A DNA stretch of 64,000 nucleotides from SG-bin7 sp964498095. GTDB taxonomy: Bacteria; Bdellovibrionota; Bdellovibrionia; Bdellovibrionales; SG-bin7. The first letter of the stretch is position 1, and every line of letters begins with the position of its first letter. Below, piece after piece: positions 35,136-44,270 of the stretch. The DNA lies in the NCBI GenBank assembly GCA_964498095.1, contig CAZCFY010000012.1:71909-135908 (forward strand), given 5' to 3'. Under the pieces are notes generated by a model that saw nothing but the letters and a program-made list of their open reading frames with translations, was not told the DNA's origin and searched no databases. Both the position numbers and the translations under genes were made by a program.

Positions 35136-36674
35136 TTACGCGTGAACGTCTTTTCGAGGACTAGAGCCTGCCGTCTTTGGGAGGCGTGGGCCACCTTGTT
35201 CGGTAATCTTAGAATCTAAGTTAGAAAACTTTTTAATATTTTCCATAAACTTAGCCGCCAAATTATTTACTGCTTCACCCTCTGGAATCTGTAAGAGTTT
35301 AGAGTCTACATTTTTAATAGTGGTGGGCACTTCAAAACCAAAAATTGGATGTGGCTTAGTGGGAGCTTTGGCGAGTTCGCCGGACTGAATGTTCCGCACT
35401 ATTTCACGTGTTAGGCTTAAAGGAAAGCGTTCCCCGTGGCCGTAACCTTTACCGGTCCATCCCGTATTCAACAGCCATACGTTGGCTTTTGCTTCGGTCA
35501 TATATTTAGCGAGCAGTCCCGCATAAACAGAGGGATTTAGCGGCATAAAAGGCGCGCCGAAACAGGTACTAAATGCGGCCGTTGGTTCTTTAACTCCTAC
35601 TTCCGTTCCTGCTAATTTGGCAGTGTAGCCCGATAGAAAATGGTATTGAGCTTGATAAGAATTTAATTTTGCTACTGCGGGAAGTGCACCAAAGGCGTCG
35701 GCGGAAAGAAAGATGATATTCTTGGGAGCCGAACACTCTTTATTCTGATGGGCAATTTTATCTAAAGCAGAGAGCGGGTAAGAACTTCGCGTGTTTTCGG
35801 TAATGGATTGGTCATGGAAATCAACTTCGCGGGTGCTTTCGTTATAGACCACGTTTTCCAAAATTGATCCAGGACGGTTAGAGGCGCGGTAGATTTCGGG
35901 TTCGCGATCTTCCGTTAAGCCAATCAACTTTGCGTAACAGCCACCCTCAAGGTTTGAAATTCCAGTCGGCGTCCAAACAATTTCATCGTCACCGATGAGA
36001 TAACGGTCGTTAGCGGCGGAAAGGGTCGTCTTTCCTGTACCAGAAAGACCAAATAAAACACACGACTCACTACCATCCTTCAGGCAATTTGCTGAAGCAT
36101 GCATTGGGAAGTAGCCCATTTGCGGAAAAATATAATTGGCGAGGCTAAATCCAGATTTTTTAATTTCGCCCGCATAGGCGGTGCCGACGATAACAACTTG
36201 CAGTTCATGCGGATCAAGAAGAATTACGGTCGAATCAATCTGAGTTAATCCAAGATCGTGCGCCGTTTTGTAGGGAATGTGCCATACTTGAATCGTTTTT
36301 CCTTTCGGAGCTTTTTCCGAAACGGAAGGAATTGTTTCTTGGCGGAACATGTTTTTGGCAAAGGCAATATGCCAAGGCGAAGTTGAAGTGACTTCAATGG
36401 GAAATCCACCAACATATCCACTCATATGATAAATTTTATTTTTTTCTAATTCGGCGCGGGCGCGCTTAAACAATTCAAGTCCGACGTTTAAATCCATCGC
36501 GACATTGACTGGCCCCCAGTCGATTGTATTTTTAAGTTCGGGCCGGTTTAAAACGTAACGGTTTTTTGCGGCTCGGCCGGTGAATTTTCCAGTTTTCACA
36601 ATGAGTGCGCCGTGAGCGCTAAGTACACCAAGGCCGCTCTTGACGGCTTCATCAATTAGCTTCGTAGTATCCAT
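35136..36674 (-). CDS. pckA: phosphoenolpyruvate carboxykinase (ATP)
   Basis: 512 residues, slightly shorter than E. coli (540). Converts oxaloacetate and ATP to PEP, CO2 and ADP, the entry to gluconeogenesis. Seen: PEPCK P-loop GLSGTGKTTLSA, metal-binding LIGDDEIVW, GGCYAKLI, ENVVYNESTREVDF, RSSYPL, and the adenine-loop region GYTAKLAGTEVGVKEP, all ATP-dependent class. AGGAG lies just before the ATG. Fits growth on amino acids and acetate. Convergent with the fumarylacetoacetase gene, three bases apart. Confidence 0.97.
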   Translation of the reverse strand: MDTTKLIDEAVKSGLGVLSAHGALIVKTGKFTGRAAKNRYVLNRPELKNTIDWGPVNVAMDLNVGLELFKRARAELEKNKIYHMSGYVGGFPIEVTSTSPWHIAFAKNMFRQETIPSVSEKAPKGKTIQVWHIPYKTAHDLGLTQIDSTVILLDPHELQVVIVGTAYAGEIKKSGFSLANYIFPQMGYFPMHASANCLKDGSESCVLFGLSGTGKTTLSAANDRYLIGDDEIVWTPTGISNLEGGCYAKLIGLTEDREPEIYRASNRPGSILENVVYNESTREVDFHDQSITENTRSSYPLSALDKIAHQNKECSAPKNIIFLSADAFGALPAVAKLNSYQAQYHFLSGYTAKLAGTEVGVKEPTAAFSTCFGAPFMPLNPSVYAGLLAKYMTEAKANVWLLNTGWTGKGYGHGERFPLSLTREIVRNIQSGELAKAPTKPHPIFGFEVPTTIKNVDSKLLQIPEGEAVNNLAAKFMENIKKFSNLDSKITEQGGPRLPKTAGSSPRKDVHA

Positions 36675-36750
36675 AATTTCTCCTGAATTGGACCATCTTA
36701 TAAAATATTCGCCTGCAAAGTCAGGTGGTCACAGACTATAACGCAATACG

Positions 36751-37956
36751 TTATTCTATGTCAAAGCTATTAGTAAATATCCAGGAAAACCAACGCTTTC
36801 CGTCGGGTAGAGGTAGTGTAGGAATTACCCGCACGACGACCCGGTAGCTGCCAGTGGCCATTAATTCAGCAGTTACCGAAGGTTCGTTAAAAGTCTTCAT
36901 TAAATTGCCATTATGAAGAATTCGAATCTCATAAGGAAAGCGGGGGGACTTAGACAGCCGCACCTGCAGTTTTGGATGTTCAGAAAGTTTAATTTTTGCG
37001 CCCGGCAAATAAGTTTTGTTACCGGCCTTCACTTCGGCCAAAAAGCCTTTAGGGTCGCCCAAAAGATCCATGCAGAAATAAAAATTTCCGCTCGCTAAGG
37101 CGCGAATTATCTTATTGCGGTCACTTTCAAAGTCCCCCGTAAGCTCAGAGCTTAATAAAACATGATTTGAAGCTATGGAAAATGATTCCTGATACGAGGG
37201 AAAACGAAAAAAACCTTTTCCCACAGAAGATAGCCGTGCCGTCGCGTCGTTGCCAAGTAATCCAACCAATTGGCTTTTGGAATTAAGTTTATCCCAGAGC
37301 TGGAGTTCTCTCGCGGGAGGAGAATAGATTCGTAATAGTGCCAATCGTGAATTGAAAGGATAAACGAATAAGCTCCAAATAAATGAAAGCTTGGACTCGC
37401 TCCACGCATTTTGCCAGATGCTTTTTAAATTTAAAACCTCGATGCCGTTGAGTCCTTCGGGATATTCTCCCGCCCAACTTGAACCATCTTTGTAGGGGTG
37501 CGCGAGCACGACCATTTCTGATCTAGAATCAGTTTTTCTCTTAGATAAAAGATCAGCCAAGTAAACTTGCACTTCGCCCAAACCGGAAAATGCATGCCGA
37601 GCGCCGCCATTGTAAACCAAGAGGTGCGTGTCTAAGTAACTATATTCGTTTCCCTGCAGTACCAGGAGTTTATTAAAGAAACCTTCCGGCCGCGCGCCAG
37701 CATTGAAATAATTTAACTCCGTGTGAATAAGAAAATCTAAACCGGCACGTTGGGCAGCTTGATTAATTTCCTCCTGCGATGAGCTCCCGGTTGTTAAATC
37801 TGAGTGAGAGTGAGTAACGCCGCGATAATCGTAATAACCGTCAGGATTTTGCGGTGCCAAAGAGGTTTCGATGGCTAAAAAATTATATTGGCTTAAGAAC
37901 AAGCCATAAATTAGAAGGACAATTAAGATAAAACTTAGGACGAAAAACTTTTTCAC
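36751..37956 (-). CDS. membrane-anchored PHP-domain phosphoesterase-like protein
   Basis: 401 residues from a GTG. One N-terminal membrane helix (3-22), then a PHP (polymerase and histidinol phosphatase) domain facing out: GVTHSHSDLT (HxHSD metal motif near residue 48), HTELNYF, VLAHPYKD, LNGIEVLN and GNDATARL (usually GSDAH). A C-terminal beta-rich part (about 300-401) looks like an Ig-like accessory domain. Probably hydrolyses a phosphate ester in the periplasm; the substrate could be a lipid-linked sugar, given the upstream glycosyltransferase, with which it overlaps by four bases. Confidence 0.78.
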   Translation of the reverse strand: MKKFFVLSFILIVLLIYGLFLSQYNFLAIETSLAPQNPDGYYDYRGVTHSHSDLTTGSSSQEEINQAAQRAGLDFLIHTELNYFNAGARPEGFFNKLLVLQGNEYSYLDTHLLVYNGGARHAFSGLGEVQVYLADLLSKRKTDSRSEMVVLAHPYKDGSSWAGEYPEGLNGIEVLNLKSIWQNAWSESKLSFIWSLFVYPFNSRLALLRIYSPPARELQLWDKLNSKSQLVGLLGNDATARLSSVGKGFFRFPSYQESFSIASNHVLLSSELTGDFESDRNKIIRALASGNFYFCMDLLGDPKGFLAEVKAGNKTYLPGAKIKLSEHPKLQVRLSKSPRFPYEIRILHNGNLMKTFNEPSVTAELMATGSYRVVVRVIPTLPLPDGKRWFSWIFTNSFDIE

Positions 37957-39278
37957 TGAGCTCGTACAGTATACAAAATTAGCCCATCATGAATAGTTTT
38001 TTGTTCAACAATTTTATACCCCTCGGTAACCGCCCATTCCGGGAGTGGTGTAATGGAATTTGCCGCCCAATAAAATTCGCGCGCCTTTGGCTTTGCATCG
38101 GGTAAATAGTCAAAAAAATCTCTGCGGCCGACGTTATAAAGTTTATAAATGGGCTTTTTGAGGCTGAAAGAAAGTAAAGAAGCCATTTGATAGGTGCTCG
38201 TGAAAATTGGGAGATCTTCGTTAACGGCACTTAATATGGCGCGATACTTATAAGTTTCGTCCATTTTCTTTGTCAAATCAGAGCTCGGTATCCATTTGAA
38301 CGCTAACTGTGAAATTAAAAGCGAAAAAAGCGTTAGCCAAACACCAACCGTAAATCTGATCCAGCGCAAATTAGTTGCCGCCAGGATAAAGGCCATTGAA
38401 AAAATAGCGGGGTAGGCGACGGAGGGCCAATTGGCTTCAACCGGCCGGCGAAAGGAAGTTAAAAAGAAAAATATAAGGGGCGTCCAAGTAAAATACTTTA
38501 ACCAGGTAATATTGGGTTGGGCGCGTCGCCGAAGTGCTAGAAAAAGAATTGGCGGAAATATTAATAGAACCTGATCCCAGGCGTAACGTAAGGGCCAAAT
38601 CAGCGAGGATCTTTCGCCGCCGAGTCCATGTCCTAACTGGAAGCGAAAACTTGCAAAATCATTTGCAACATTCCAATACCAAGTGGGTGCGCTAAAAACG
38701 ATAAAGGCACCAAGGGAGCCACAAAGATAGCGCCAACTTACGCTTGGCCATCTTTTGTCAAAATGCACGTACAGTATTGCCGCTAGCGGAAACAAAACGA
38801 TGTGATATTTGGCGCAAAAACCTAACCCAAGACTTGCTCCTAAAAGCAAATACCAGGTGAGCTTACTTTCCTCTAAGGCTCTCCTAAATAACCAAAGTGA
38901 AAGTGACCAAAAAAATATTAGCGGTAAGTCGGGAGTCATAATAAGTGCACCCATTCCCGAAAGAGGTATTAGCGATAAGCCCATGAGATAGAGTATATGG
39001 TTTTCGGGTGCGATATATTTTCTGATCAACAAAAACCAAATCCAAATCGTTAGGTGTCCCAGGAGTACCCCGGGAATACGGCTTGCTTGATAAAAATTAT
39101 CAAAGGGGGCACCTAACGAAAACAGCCAGGCAATCATTCCCGGATGATCGTAATAACTGAGTTGCAGATTTTTAGACCATACCCAGTAATAGGCTTCGTC
39201 AGCAAACAGCGGAATAAAGGTGGCCAAAATAATTTTGACCAGTAAAAGTATAAACCAGGCTTTCGTACTCTTTTGCAC
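37953..39278 (-). CDS. GT39/ArnT-like membrane glycosyltransferase
   Basis: 441 residues from a GTG directly after the rodZ stop. About ten to twelve membrane helices. The first extracytoplasmic loop has FADEAYYWVW, holding the Asp-Glu pair required in protein O-mannosyltransferases and ArnT, followed by SYYDHPGMIAW. These enzymes transfer a sugar from a polyprenyl-phosphate donor to a protein or lipid A outside the inner membrane. The acceptor is unknown. No Shine-Dalgarno is evident, so translation is likely coupled to rodZ. Confidence 0.85.
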   Translation of the reverse strand: MQKSTKAWFILLLVKIILATFIPLFADEAYYWVWSKNLQLSYYDHPGMIAWLFSLGAPFDNFYQASRIPGVLLGHLTIWIWFLLIRKYIAPENHILYLMGLSLIPLSGMGALIMTPDLPLIFFWSLSLWLFRRALEESKLTWYLLLGASLGLGFCAKYHIVLFPLAAILYVHFDKRWPSVSWRYLCGSLGAFIVFSAPTWYWNVANDFASFRFQLGHGLGGERSSLIWPLRYAWDQVLLIFPPILFLALRRRAQPNITWLKYFTWTPLIFFFLTSFRRPVEANWPSVAYPAIFSMAFILAATNLRWIRFTVGVWLTLFSLLISQLAFKWIPSSDLTKKMDETYKYRAILSAVNEDLPIFTSTYQMASLLSFSLKKPIYKLYNVGRRDFFDYLPDAKPKAREFYWAANSITPLPEWAVTEGYKIVEQKTIHDGLILYTVRAQ

Positions 39279-40316
39279 TTAAGGGTAATTCAGTTTCATC
39301 GGTTTCCCAACGGTTCCGGGCACACCGAGATCTTGTCCGTTAAAAATTACATTGATGGCGCCGCCATCACTGACTTCGACGTTTATTGAGTTTTCCGCTT
39401 TTATAATGTGAATTTTGTCGGTATCTAAACGCGTGCGTTTTGCGGGGCCGGAATCGATTGAAAATACGATTTCAACACTATCAAGAGCTTCAATAATTAA
39501 TTCCTTATTCTGAATGCTGGCGCCGGTTTCACCAAGCAGTGATCTTTTTGCGTCAGATGTGCTTTTCGCAGGCTCTGGTTTGGGCGCTGTTTTTTCCGGA
39601 GTCGGAACTACGGCGGTAGCTGCCGGTTTTTCGGTAGCGGGTTGTGCTGGTGGAGTTGGAGTTGCGGGTTTAGTGGTAGCTGCCGGTTTTGTTTCGGCAG
39701 TCCCGGGCTTTTCGGGCGCCGGAACCGCGACGGCCGGCCCCGGTTGCGCCGCCGGTGGTGCTGTTATGGTTTGTTCAGCGGGAGGCTCATGCTTAATGGG
39801 CTGTTCCTTAATTGCAGATTCAATTTCACTTGGCGAAGGGGTTTTCGATTCCCGCTCATATTTTTCTATCGTCGTAAATAAAAGTTTAATAACCAAAATA
39901 ACGGTGAGCACCCCAATACCAATAAATACTCTTTGCATCGTCGAAGATTGTGATTCTTCTAGGGGACGTGGCATCGACGCTTTCGCCGGCGCCGGGCTCA
40001 CATGCGGCGTCGCCGGGTGCTCGGGAGGAGTATCGGCGGGCGCGGACTCGTGGCCTTCGGCAGTTTTAGGTTTGGGTTCTTGGAAACCCATTTCGTCATT
40101 GAAATTGTGAAGTATGGCCTTACTGTCGAGCTTAAGATAATTGGCGTAGGTTTGGACAAAACCACGCAAAAAAGCTTTTGACGGCAAACTTTCGATGTCG
40201 CCGTCTTCCATGGCTTCAAGTACTTTAACGTTAATTTTAGTGGCCATGGCGACTTCATTTAAAGTTACGCCCTTTTTCTCCCGACTTTCTCTTAAAAGTT
40301 GGCCCGTTTGCTTCAT
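39279..40316 (-). CDS. rodZ: RodZ-like helix-turn-helix membrane protein
   Basis: 345 residues. HTH domain of the RodZ type at residues 5-75 (LRESREKKGVTLNEVAMATKI), a Pro/Ala linker, a membrane helix near 128-148 (VFIGIGVLTVILVIKLLF), a 100-residue Pro/Ala/Thr-rich periplasmic linker, and a C-terminal DUF4115-like beta domain (255-345). RodZ binds MreB inside the cell and links it to wall elongation. Upstream TPR lipoprotein gene overlaps by four bases. A large plus-strand frame over the linker is a shadow. Confidence 0.9.
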   Translation of the reverse strand: MKQTGQLLRESREKKGVTLNEVAMATKINVKVLEAMEDGDIESLPSKAFLRGFVQTYANYLKLDSKAILHNFNDEMGFQEPKPKTAEGHESAPADTPPEHPATPHVSPAPAKASMPRPLEESQSSTMQRVFIGIGVLTVILVIKLLFTTIEKYERESKTPSPSEIESAIKEQPIKHEPPAEQTITAPPAAQPGPAVAVPAPEKPGTAETKPAATTKPATPTPPAQPATEKPAATAVVPTPEKTAPKPEPAKSTSDAKRSLLGETGASIQNKELIIEALDSVEIVFSIDSGPAKRTRLDTDKIHIIKAENSINVEVSDGGAINVIFNGQDLGVPGTVGKPMKLNYP

Positions 40317-41077
40317 TCAGCGCCGCCCTTTTCATCTAATGATCGCAACAGCTTTCGTGATTTATCAGCATAAACTCCAGAAGGATCACTATCAATGATT
40401 CCTTCGAGGCGCGCAACAGCGCGTTCTTTTTCTCCCAGTTTTGCATAGGCAACAGCGCTATAAAAATCGGATTCATGATTATCTGATTTTTTGCAGACGC
40501 TTACGGCTTGATCCAATCGCTGAGCGGCTAAATCCAGCTTTTTTTGTTCCATTAAAGCCCGGCCCAAATAAGTCCACGCGGGGCAATAATTTCTATTGAT
40601 ATCAATGGCCTTTAAGAATGCATCCTCGGCAAGGGGGAATTTTCTTAAATGGAAATAGGCAATTCCTACGTTTACGCGCGCCTTTTCTGGCTGCGGATAA
40701 ACTAAATCTTTAGCAACGGTTTCAAATTGCTTAAGAGCCCCGCCAAAATCTTCATTCTCGATTAATAACAAACCAAAATTACTACGCGCCTCAGAATAAT
40801 TTGGATCTAGTTTCATGGCCTGCCTTAAATGTTTTTCGGCCAGAGCAAATTCTTTTCTGACAAAGTAGGCAACACCTAAATTGTTTTGTATTACGGCATC
40901 GGCGGGATCAAATTTCTCCGCCTCAAGAAGTTCTTTTAATGCTCCAGGATAATTTTTTTGGGCCAAGAGTGAGGTGCCAATTTGCAAATGAAGACGGGCA
41001 TACTCCTTAGAGTTGCCAGACTTCGAAGTGCCACCACACGCCGCCAAAAATAACAAAAAAATCACAAAGATTTTCAC
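40313..41077 (-). CDS. TPR lipoprotein (PilF/PilW-like)
   Basis: 254 residues from a GTG. Lipobox LFLAAC with Cys14. About six tetratricopeptide repeats (for example LQIGTSLLAQKNYPGALKEL, NNLGVAYFVRKEFALAEKHL, VNVGIAYFHLRKFPLAEDAF) fill the protein. PilF/PilW uses this plan to assemble the type IV pilus secretin in the outer membrane. Order with ndk upstream and rodZ downstream is as in Pseudomonas, supporting that identity, although a general TPR lipoprotein cannot be excluded. Confidence 0.8.
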   Translation of the reverse strand: MKIFVIFLLFLAACGGTSKSGNSKEYARLHLQIGTSLLAQKNYPGALKELLEAEKFDPADAVIQNNLGVAYFVRKEFALAEKHLRQAMKLDPNYSEARSNFGLLLIENEDFGGALKQFETVAKDLVYPQPEKARVNVGIAYFHLRKFPLAEDAFLKAIDINRNYCPAWTYLGRALMEQKKLDLAAQRLDQAVSVCKKSDNHESDFYSAVAYAKLGEKERAVARLEGIIDSDPSGVYADKSRKLLRSLDEKGGAE

Positions 41078-41133
41078 AGATTATAAAGTTAACAAAGATT
41101 TCAAATTAGAGCAAAAATGCGGGGTGTCAGAAA

Positions 41134-42240
41134 TCAAATAGAAGAGGATTTAAGCATCGCCACGGTCTCAACGTGATAGGTTTGCGGAAACATATCAAAG
41201 CCGGTGGCGTTTTCTAGCGTATAATTACTTAATAGTTTTAGGTCACGCGTAAGCGTGTTGGGATCACAACTTATATAAATGAGAGTTTTGGGACGAATTT
41301 TGTCCAAGGCACTCATGACAGCGCCCGGGCAGCCCGACCTAGGCGGATCTAATATTACAGTTAAATTATTTACCTGGCGCCGCCATTTTTTGAGATATTT
41401 GGCGACATCCTCGCAAACGAACTCTATTTGCGGCAAACTCGCCTTGGCCATTTTGATGGAATCTTTATTAGCTTCGACGCCGACAACTTCGGCGGCGGGA
41501 ACTTTAGCTTTTGCTAATCGCGAAAAATTTCCACTACCGCAATAAAGATCGAGTACAAGGTTTGTCTCGGTTGGAATTAAATCACTAACGTGTTTTTTGA
41601 GTAATTCATTTATTTCAAAGTTAACTTGGGAAAAAGGCGGATATTCAAAATCATCAATCGCCGACACTTGCGTATGAACCTCGCTGTTGTCAGTTAAATA
41701 AAGGTCGACATGCTTGGCTTGGCCGGAGTGATTTTTTTGCATTCTTACCAAGGTCTTTTCTATCGCAACAGAAATTTGCGGAGCCGCGATTTTACAGTCG
41801 GAAATAGCAAGAACTTCGCTACTTTTGCGCCGATACATTCCAAGTTGAGAGCCATCCCAATGTAGGCGGATGCGGTTGCGATAGGCGAATTCTTTGGGTG
41901 AAGGCACCACTCTTACATCGCCAGTCAGTAAGCGGCTAAGAATTTTTTGTTTTTGCACGATTTGTTCGGAGTAGCTAACGTGTTGCCACTGGCAGCCGCC
42001 GCACTCAGAAAAGTGCGCACACAATGGTTTTTGCCGGTGCTCTGAGGGCGCGATAAGTTTCTCAAGGTTTCCCTGTCCGAACTTCTTTTTTAACGAAGTT
42101 ATTTTCGCCGAAATAGTATCGCCAGGAGCGGCGCGGTCGACAAAAAAGACAAAGCCGTCTTTTTTGCCGACACCAGGTCCTTGAAAGGCAAGGCTTTCAA
42201 TATTTAATTCTACGGTTTCACCTACGTGAAAACCGCTCAT
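41134..42240 (-). CDS. RlmD/TrmA-family RNA uracil-C5 methyltransferase
   Basis: 368 residues. TRAM domain at the N-terminus (GETVELNIESLAFQGPGVGK), then an iron-sulfur motif CAHFSECGGC (C-x5-C-x2-C) with a fourth Cys in AISDCKIA, as in RlmD. The SAM domain has LVLDLYCGSGNFSRLA and ILDPPRSGCPG, and the nucleophile Cys is in YISCDPNTLTRDL. It makes 5-methyluridine in 23S rRNA (U1939 or U747 type). Overlaps ndk by four bases (ATGA). Confidence 0.92.
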   Translation of the reverse strand: MSGFHVGETVELNIESLAFQGPGVGKKDGFVFFVDRAAPGDTISAKITSLKKKFGQGNLEKLIAPSEHRQKPLCAHFSECGGCQWQHVSYSEQIVQKQKILSRLLTGDVRVVPSPKEFAYRNRIRLHWDGSQLGMYRRKSSEVLAISDCKIAAPQISVAIEKTLVRMQKNHSGQAKHVDLYLTDNSEVHTQVSAIDDFEYPPFSQVNFEINELLKKHVSDLIPTETNLVLDLYCGSGNFSRLAKAKVPAAEVVGVEANKDSIKMAKASLPQIEFVCEDVAKYLKKWRRQVNNLTVILDPPRSGCPGAVMSALDKIRPKTLIYISCDPNTLTRDLKLLSNYTLENATGFDMFPQTYHVETVAMLKSSSI

Positions 42241-42662
42241 TTGTTACAGATTTCTTTGCTTTCGAAAAAAATTCTGAGTTCGCGCTCAGCGCTTTGCGGA
42301 CTGTCGCTACCGTGAACGGTATTTTCGCCCACGCTGTCGCCCCAAAGCGCACGAATTGTGCCCGGTGCTGCTTTTTTAGGGTCAGTCGCTCCCATGATCT
42401 CACGGTTCTTGGCTACTGCATTTTCTCCGGCCAAAGCCATTACCATTACCGGCCCACTTGTCATAAAGCTTACAAGTTCACCGAAAAAAGGGCGTTCCTT
42501 ATGTTCAGCATAAAACTCTTCACATTTTGACTGTGGAATTACCATAAGTTTAGCGGCGGCCACTTTAAGGCCATTGTCTTCGAATTTTTGAATGATCTTA
42601 CCAACTAGATTTTTCTTAATGCCATTTGGTTTAATGATACTAAAGGTCACTTCTTTTGCCAT
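42237..42662 (-). CDS. ndk: nucleoside diphosphate kinase
   Basis: 141 residues, the standard length. Transfers the terminal phosphate between nucleoside di- and triphosphates through a phospho-His. The active-site motif NTVHGSDSP is intact near residue 114. Start MAKEVTFSIIKPNGIKKN is typical. First gene of the minus-strand run ndk-rlmD-TPR-rodZ-GT39-PHP. Its Shine-Dalgarno (GGGGG) faces that of the divergent cupin gene across a 74-base gap with a dyad. Confidence 0.97.
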   Translation of the reverse strand: MAKEVTFSIIKPNGIKKNLVGKIIQKFEDNGLKVAAAKLMVIPQSKCEEFYAEHKERPFFGELVSFMTSGPVMVMALAGENAVAKNREIMGATDPKKAAPGTIRALWGDSVGENTVHGSDSPQSAERELRIFFESKEICNK

Positions 42663-42702
42663 TTATCCCCCAATTATTGCTTATTAATTTGTCGGGTTAC
42701 AT

Positions 42703-42717
42703 ATCATAGATTATGAT
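42703..42717. promoter_or_regulatory. dyad between ndk and the cupin gene
   Basis: ATCATA, GAT, TATGAT: perfect 6-bp arms in the middle of the 74-base divergent region. Could be an operator or part of back-to-back promoters. No match to a known operator is claimed. Confidence 0.3.
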
Positions 42718-42736
42718 CAATTGCCAAGGGGGTTAA

Positions 42737-43108
42737 ATGGCCAAAGTGGATATAAAACGAGTTGAAAAGCCGTGGGGCTATGAACTCATTTGGGCAAAAA
42801 CCGATAAATATGCCGGCAAAATATTACACGTAAATAAAGGCCAGAAGCTCTCGTTGCAGCATCACAAAACCAAAGAAGAAACAATCTTAATTTATTCCGG
42901 AAAAATTGAATTTATCTACGAAAGCGCTCCAGGGAAATTGGATACGATAATCTTAAAAGCGGGCGAAGCCCATCATATCAAGCCACTTCATAAGCATCGC
43001 ATGATCGCCCTTGAGGATACGGATATTTTTGAAGTTTCAACACCGGAACTCGATGATGTCGTTAGACATGAGGATTCTTATGGCAGAGCGCCCGGCGATC
43101 GAAATTGA
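42737..43108 (+). CDS. cupin, phosphomannose isomerase type II-like
   Basis: 123 residues, a single cupin barrel. Metal-binding pattern LQHHKTKEETILIYSGKIEF (two His and a Glu), later HHIKPLHKHR. It begins RVEKPWGYELIWA, as in the C-terminal isomerase domain of mannose-6-phosphate isomerase/GDP-mannose pyrophosphorylases. Alone it may isomerise a sugar or bind one. GGGGG lies before the ATG. The next gene starts inside its end (29-base overlap). Confidence 0.85.
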   Translation: MAKVDIKRVEKPWGYELIWAKTDKYAGKILHVNKGQKLSLQHHKTKEETILIYSGKIEFIYESAPGKLDTIILKAGEAHHIKPLHKHRMIALEDTDIFEVSTPELDDVVRHEDSYGRAPGDRN

Positions 43109-44195
43109 AAAAGGCGTAGCCTATCTTTATTTTGCTTACGACGTCGGTTTTGCAATCGACTTGAATTTGGCGCAGAAAAAAATCGCGCAGGTTACCGAGC
43201 GCGCCAAGATTCGCCAAAACAAGCGCTCGCCGTGGTATTTCGAGTTTGAGCCCGCCCCCGTAAAAGTAAATTTGACGATGCCCGAAGTGCACGTCGGAGG
43301 CTTTAAGACGGCGCCCGAAGCGGAAGCAACGATTTTTGACTTTGGAGCCATATCTATAGCTTTGCGGATTCCCTTTTCGGGAAATTTAGAAACTCTGGTG
43401 GATATGAGTTACGCGCTCTACGAAAACGAAGAATTTGAACGCCACTGCCGCGGCTTCGTGGAAAGCTTAGCTAATATCATGAGTAATTCTATTGATAAGT
43501 TAGCGATTAACGAACACTACGAAGAGTATAAAATATTTCAGATAGTTCAGCATAATTCTTCATTGGATTTGTCTGAAATGATTAAAAAACATGGCAAAAC
43601 ATTAGCACGAATTTTACGCTCAGAAGATCAAGAGTTGTCAGAGGACGAAGTTAGGGACGCAACGTGGTCTTACATTTCCTACGCCCCCAATGATTTACTG
43701 CTTATCGACTGGAACACGGCAATTTTATTTGACGAAAAGTCCGACGACGTCCGTGCGGTGTTGGAATTCGTAAATGTTGAGTTACTAGAGCTAACCTATC
43801 TCGATCTTAAACTTGATAATTCCTTGGACCGTGCTTACGAAGTCGTTAGCCGTTTAACAAAAAAGCGCTTTATATTTCCTGGACACGTAAATAATGAGTT
43901 ACGCCGTATTGGCCGCTTACAGGTCGACAGTGCATTTTTATTTGAAGGGGTTAACAATGCCTTGAAGCTATTAGGCGATCAGTACTTGGCGCGGGTTTAC
44001 CGTTTGGCTTCAACCCGCTTTCATTTGCCCGAGTGGGATGCGAGTATCCTACGAAAAATAAAGGCGCTCGAAAGTATCTACGAAAAGATTAATGATCAAG
44101 CGAGCATTTATCGCTCTGAAATTTTAGAGTGGATTATCATTTTATTAATTTTGGTTTCACTATTTTTGCCCCTAATCCCCGGCTATAAACACTAA
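43080..44195 (+). CDS. RMD1/YagE-family (DUF155) membrane protein
   Basis: 371 residues from the ATG at 43080, chosen because GAGG lies six bases upstream; the longer frame from 43011 is within the cupin gene. Fits DUF155: an N-terminal VAYLYFAYDVGFAI region, a middle DLLLIDWNTAILFDE motif, long helices, and a final membrane helix preceded by EILEWIIILLILVSLF. Yeast Rmd1 and human RMND1 (mitochondrial translation factor) share the family; the bacterial role is unknown. It ends directly in a GGTGCC repeat-like word. Overlaps cupin. Confidence 0.82.
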   Translation: MAERPAIEIEKGVAYLYFAYDVGFAIDLNLAQKKIAQVTERAKIRQNKRSPWYFEFEPAPVKVNLTMPEVHVGGFKTAPEAEATIFDFGAISIALRIPFSGNLETLVDMSYALYENEEFERHCRGFVESLANIMSNSIDKLAINEHYEEYKIFQIVQHNSSLDLSEMIKKHGKTLARILRSEDQELSEDEVRDATWSYISYAPNDLLLIDWNTAILFDEKSDDVRAVLEFVNVELLELTYLDLKLDNSLDRAYEVVSRLTKKRFIFPGHVNNELRRIGRLQVDSAFLFEGVNNALKLLGDQYLARVYRLASTRFHLPEWDASILRKIKALESIYEKINDQASIYRSEILEWIIILLILVSLFLPLIPGYKH

Positions 44196-44210
44196 AAGGT
44201 GCCTGACACC
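44194..44210 (+). repeat. short GGTGCCTGACACC element
   Basis: AAAAGGTGCCTGACACC begins within the stop of the RMD1 gene. The core GGTGCCTGACACC is an imperfect palindrome. It shares the CTAAAAGGT-CC start with the 43-bp repeats at 16945 and 46751 and may be related. Similar words recur between genes in some bacteria, from memory. Confidence 0.45.
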
Positions 44211-44270
44211 AAATCGAGTCCATGGTGCGTCAAAAATTAAGTTTCTCCGCCATTTACTCGATAAGCCGCT

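Noticed and set aside
39514..40110. 198-codon plus-strand Gly/Ala/Val-rich frame
   Set aside because: It is the antisense of the Pro/Ala/Thr linker of rodZ; no ribosome site and no family match.
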